From positions 83,451-147,450 of the forward strand of contig QCLO01000003.1 of NCBI GenBank assembly GCA_003214465.1: a DNA stretch of 64,000 bases, read 5' to 3'. The DNA comes from Acidimicrobiales bacterium AG-414-N20 (GTDB lineage: Bacteria; Actinomycetota; Acidimicrobiia; Acidimicrobiales; MedAcidi-G1). Below the pieces are notes generated by a model, which saw nothing but the letters and a program-made list of their open reading frames with translations, was not told the DNA's origin and did not search any database. Below, piece by piece: positions 61,013-64,000 of this stretch; positions within the stretch are counted from its first letter, which is position 1; each line of letters opens with the position of its first letter. Made by a program: the position numbers and the translations under genes.

Positions 61013-62239
61013 TTAAAAGTCCCTGTCCACACCTGTCAGCAGGATAACGATTGAGTCATCAGAATTTATGCAGCCGTCTTTTTTCGCTCCAATTAGCCCC
61101 GCAAGTCCGGCGGTTCCAGTAGCGCTGGCAGAGATATCTGTATGGTCTGCAATCATTTTTTTTGCTAAAACTATATCTTCCTCATTTGCGCTTATAGGCC
61201 CTCCGATATTGTCCCCTAAAAGCATGTCCGAAACTAAAGGAAGCCAGTCGTAGGTGATGTCATCGAGTATTCCAGTGGCAGCGGAAGAGGGATTTTCCCA
61301 TGGCTTCATGTACTTCGGTGGGTTTGAAATAGCTTCGGAGAGTGCTTCTGAAGGGTTGTCACTATCAGCTATGAGGTTAAAGGCAATTAAAAGTGGTGAA
61401 CAACCGTTTGCTTGAACAGTGTTGAGAGAAGGTCTACTTTTTAAAATTCCAAGATTTTTAGCATCTGTTAGAGCCTGCAAGGTGCTGCTCGCAAGTGCTC
61501 CTCCACCTACTTGCACTAGGAGCCTGTCAGGTTCTAGGTCATGTCTTCTTAATTGTGTTGACATTTCAAAACCAAGTGTTTTACCACCATCAATAGTCCA
61601 TATATTTTCTGTTCCTTGACAGCCAAATGGCAGGGCTCCTTCCTCAAGCAATTCTCTAAATCGCAACATGCAAGGATCCCCTGATTCATCACTTCTTCTT
61701 TCACAAATCTGAATTTGGGCACCATTGTCTGAGAGTCCATCTAGGAGGGATGTTTCCGCCCATGTAGGAACATTTACAGTCAAAGTTCTTTTAGACGCTT
61801 TCGCAATTACGGAAGCAGCCAGAGCCGCATTTCCACAGGAAGCGATCGTCAGAGGTTTATCTTTTGGAACTCCTTCGATTTCAAGGCGTATCGCAAGGCC
61901 AAAAAGATGGCGCGCCTTGTGACTGCCCGACACATTAACAGTCTCATTTTTTGCCCAAATTCCGCCTCTTTGGCCTATAGCTTCAGAAAGCTCGGCTAAA
62001 AGAACTAGTGGGGTCTCTTGAAAACCAGTTGCTGCTATTTCGCTTACTGCATCATCTAAATTCTTAACGAGAGATAGAAAATCCTGATCACCCATTCCAT
62101 TAGAGGTTGCCAAATGGTAGGACCACAGGAGTTTTCGGTACTCGACAAATGGATTTAAATCCGAAAGATGATCATTAATTTCCCAACTTGATCCAGGAGG
62201 CAAACCTAGCCAACCGGAATTTTGGTCTAGAAAGTTCAC
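61013..62239 (-). CDS. PLP-dependent fold-type II lyase/synthase (threonine dehydratase-like)
   Basis: This 408-aa protein binds PLP through Lys108 in NVSGSHKARHLFG. Other fold-type II features are TIASCGNAALAASVIAKAS and the glycine loop VQVGGGALASSTLQA. TIDGGKTLGFEM is another typical block. It resembles threonine synthase, dehydratase or diaminopropionate ammonia-lyase-like proteins without matching one exactly, so the reaction is not named. Its GTG start overlaps the upstream PLP gene stop by 4 nt. Confidence 0.85.
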   Translation of the reverse strand: MNFLDQNSGWLGLPPGSSWEINDHLSDLNPFVEYRKLLWSYHLATSNGMGDQDFLSLVKNLDDAVSEIAATGFQETPLVLLAELSEAIGQRGGIWAKNETVNVSGSHKARHLFGLAIRLEIEGVPKDKPLTIASCGNAALAASVIAKASKRTLTVNVPTWAETSLLDGLSDNGAQIQICERRSDESGDPCMLRFRELLEEGALPFGCQGTENIWTIDGGKTLGFEMSTQLRRHDLEPDRLLVQVGGGALASSTLQALTDAKNLGILKSRPSLNTVQANGCSPLLIAFNLIADSDNPSEALSEAISNPPKYMKPWENPSSAATGILDDITYDWLPLVSDMLLGDNIGGPISANEEDIVLAKKMIADHTDISASATGTAGLAGLIGAKKDGCINSDDSIVILLTGVDRDF

Positions 62240-63807
62240 TTCGCTTTGATTAGTCCTGTTTTAGAGTTGAATTCATTGATCAAATTATCCCACACCGGAG
62301 CCAATTTTTGTATGTGTTTCCAGAACTGTTGGTCTCTTCTTACCTCAAAGTCAGAGAATTCGATTCCTTGCTGTTCGACCCATGTGTAGTAACCAAGATT
62401 GAATATGCGGTTACGTCCAACATCATCTAAGAGTTCAACATTTTTTGTGTCAGCGCCGAGAAGATGCTCATTTACTATCGCACTTGCATCTTTAGAACTA
62501 AAGCCTTCTGAAAATTCATTTTCAAGAAGATGGGTTTTCTCACTTTCATAGAGTTCGGATCCATCTGTTGCTACCGTGACAATCATTTCATCTGGACCAA
62601 GATCGAGAGCTTTCGCTGTTTTAATCGCTGCTAATAAATTGCAGGTAGAAGAAAAACCAAAATGACGGAGTTGATCCACGATGTCAGGGGAGGCTCCTAA
62701 TTCTTCGACTAGAAAAGATTTACCTTCGTCAGATGTGAAAACAAGATTCAAACCATCGGTAGCTTTATCGCTAATTGCTACAACTACATCCGTATTGGTC
62801 ACATTGTGTATGAGTGGTATGTGTTTGTCGCCGATTCCTTGAATATTGTGTTCACCAAAACCGTTATAGAGCATCGTCGGGCATTCAAGAGCTTCAACTG
62901 CGATTATTTTAGCCCCATGATTTTCTTTCAAACGTTCACCAGCACCTAGTGTTCCAGCTGAACCAGAAGCGGCAACGAAACCAGCGAGGCGAAGATTACT
63001 GTTTTTCTCCTTGTAGTTAAGGAAAATGTTTTCTAATGCGCGTCCCGTAACTTCATGGTGACCAACATGATTAGCAAATTCTGAGAACTGGTTCAAAATG
63101 AAATTTGTTTCATCTTTTTCCAGCTCGGCACATGCGTCATAAATTTCTTTCACATTGCTTTCAGATCCAGTAGTGCGAATTACGTCTTCTTCGTGAGTAA
63201 TCCAACGGTCTAACCATTCAAATCTTTCCTTGCTCATGTTCTCAGGAAGAACGGCAACCCCTCTACAGCCCATAAGTCTGGAGATTGCAACGCCACCTCT
63301 GGCGTAGTTTCCTGTTGATGGCCAGATCGCTCGATGTTCTGTTGGATCAAATTGACCTGTTACAACTCTTGGAACCAAACACGCATATGCAGCTAGAACC
63401 TTATGTGCTGTAATCATCGGAAATCGATTACCGAAAGCAAGAGCGATCGGTGCTGCCACGCCTGTAAGTTCAGATGGTAGAACTATGTGTTCAGGCAAAG
63501 ACACAAAATCTCCATTTAGATCGTTGTGCCAGTGAACTCTGAAAAGATTTCTTGGGTCGGCAGAGTCCTTGTCAATTTTTGATAGATCTTTTCTTATATC
63601 TGGATCAATTACTTTAGGGTCGGCAAGCTCACAAAAGGTAGGGAGTACGATTTTCTGCTCCCTGAAACGTTTCACACTTCTTTCGTATCTATCTTCATCA
63701 ACGATGTCTGTGTGTAGGCCAACTCTCTTCAGGTCGAAAGTGTCAGGTTCAAAGCTTGGCTTCTCAAACGCGCCTACTCCATCTCCTGATTGTTGTAATG
63801 AATCCAC
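62236..63807 (-). CDS. PLP-dependent fold-type II enzyme, large (cysteine synthase-like core)
   Basis: The PLP lysine is Lys136 in PMITAHKVLAAYACL. WPSTGNYARGGVAIS is the substrate-contact loop and GFVAASGSAGTLGAGERL is the glycine-rich phosphate loop. The length of 523 aa exceeds cysteine synthase and dehydratase cores, because of a 110-residue N-terminal and an approximately 90-residue C-terminal extension. It is translated immediately before the smaller PLP protein (GTGA overlap), so the two probably form one pathway or complex. The reaction is unknown. Confidence 0.85.
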   Translation of the reverse strand: MDSLQQSGDGVGAFEKPSFEPDTFDLKRVGLHTDIVDEDRYERSVKRFREQKIVLPTFCELADPKVIDPDIRKDLSKIDKDSADPRNLFRVHWHNDLNGDFVSLPEHIVLPSELTGVAAPIALAFGNRFPMITAHKVLAAYACLVPRVVTGQFDPTEHRAIWPSTGNYARGGVAISRLMGCRGVAVLPENMSKERFEWLDRWITHEEDVIRTTGSESNVKEIYDACAELEKDETNFILNQFSEFANHVGHHEVTGRALENIFLNYKEKNSNLRLAGFVAASGSAGTLGAGERLKENHGAKIIAVEALECPTMLYNGFGEHNIQGIGDKHIPLIHNVTNTDVVVAISDKATDGLNLVFTSDEGKSFLVEELGASPDIVDQLRHFGFSSTCNLLAAIKTAKALDLGPDEMIVTVATDGSELYESEKTHLLENEFSEGFSSKDASAIVNEHLLGADTKNVELLDDVGRNRIFNLGYYTWVEQQGIEFSDFEVRRDQQFWKHIQKLAPVWDNLINEFNSKTGLIKAK

Positions 63808-63917
63808 ATATGCAGGTTACAGCTCATATCGGTAGCAAAATCCCCAGAAGGCTCACAAATTTATAAGAGTTTTCAGGGCTCCACTCTTTTCACCCGAAGA
63901 AATGAGAAACTCTAGCA

Positions 63918-64000
63918 ATGAGAAGGATCTGGTTAAAGAGCACAGGCATTGTTTTTGTTATTTTTTTAGTTGTTCTTTTAGCAGCTAGAGCTGCAGAGCC
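63918..64000 (+). CDS. Partial CDS: N-terminus of a membrane-anchored or exported protein
   Basis: An ATG at 63918 opens MRRIWLKSTGIVFVIFLVVL, followed by LAARAAEP, a basic start followed by one hydrophobic helix, a typical signal anchor. The frame remains open to the end of the window, so the gene continues beyond it and no family can be assigned. No ribosome site is clear. It is divergent from the PLP gene pair by 110 nt. Confidence 0.5.
   Translation, partial: MRRIWLKSTGIVFVIFLVVLLAARAAE

Noticed and set aside
1..64000. tRNA, rRNA, CRISPR arrays, insertion sequences or prophage genes
   Set aside because: No tRNA-like cloverleaf, direct-repeat array, transposase or integrase signature was noticed; intergenic gaps are too short to hold rRNA.

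Overview
The window looks like a piece of a streamlined, low-GC (roughly 40 percent by eye) actinobacterial chromosome, most likely a marine Acidimicrobiia-type organism. The lineage is inferred from gene families: a DUF3039 protein, a DUF3159-like membrane protein, a PAC2 protein, two mycothiol-dependent maleylpyruvate isomerase-fold proteins, a MhuD-type heme-degrading enzyme, a CofC/FbiD enzyme for coenzyme F420 and five luciferase-like (LLM) oxidoreductases, the class that usually uses F420 or FMN. Packing is extreme. Convergent genes end 0-12 nt apart, co-directional genes overlap by 1, 4 or 8 nt, and no gap reaches 300 bp. I see no tRNA, rRNA, CRISPR array, insertion sequence or convincing terminator.

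Left part (1-24 kb) is mixed metabolism and housekeeping. It holds MsrA, a Rieske oxygenase, a CaiB-type CoA transferase, an HMG-CoA-synthase-like/OB-fold fusion coupled to a thiolase, PAC2, a sulfur module (MFS carrier, arylsulfatase, isochorismatase-fold protein, SulP permease), a Nudix hydrolase, a cytochrome P450, an alpha/beta hydrolase, CofC, RNase HII, an Nfu N-domain protein, a SpoU methyltransferase, an SDR, a His-rich lipoprotein coupled to a polytopic membrane protein, and a phosphoribosyltransferase.

Centre (24-50 kb) is the striking region: a large island for N-heterocycle (purine, hydantoin or related) catabolism. It has three different molybdenum hydroxylases: a classic three-subunit enzyme, a fused Fe-S/Mo enzyme of the selenium-dependent xanthine dehydrogenase type, and an XdhD-type protein whose ferredoxin domain has lost all eight cysteines. 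They sit with SsnA-like and 8-oxoguanine-deaminase-like amidohydrolases, adjacent L-type and D-type carbamoylases, an amidase, F420-type LLM enzymes, and the maturation set XdhC-YqeB-YqeC. YqeB and YqeC are established markers of selenium-dependent molybdenum hydroxylases, so I read this as a selenium-dependent molybdenum hydroxylase island in an F420-using actinobacterium. SelD is not in the window.

Right part (50-64 kb) continues the nitrogen-compound theme: a SsuBC-type ABC transporter without a binding protein, two more LLM enzymes, a CrtI/PYROXD2-like oxidoreductase, a UbiD decarboxylase with UbiX (its prenyl-FMN synthase) 2 kb away, a cytosine-deaminase-like amidohydrolase, a phytanoyl-CoA-type dioxygenase, a creatininase, a small thiamine-binding-like protein and two coupled PLP enzymes. 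The window ends inside a membrane-anchored protein.

All functional calls are read from motifs and remembered family sequences; no database search was run.
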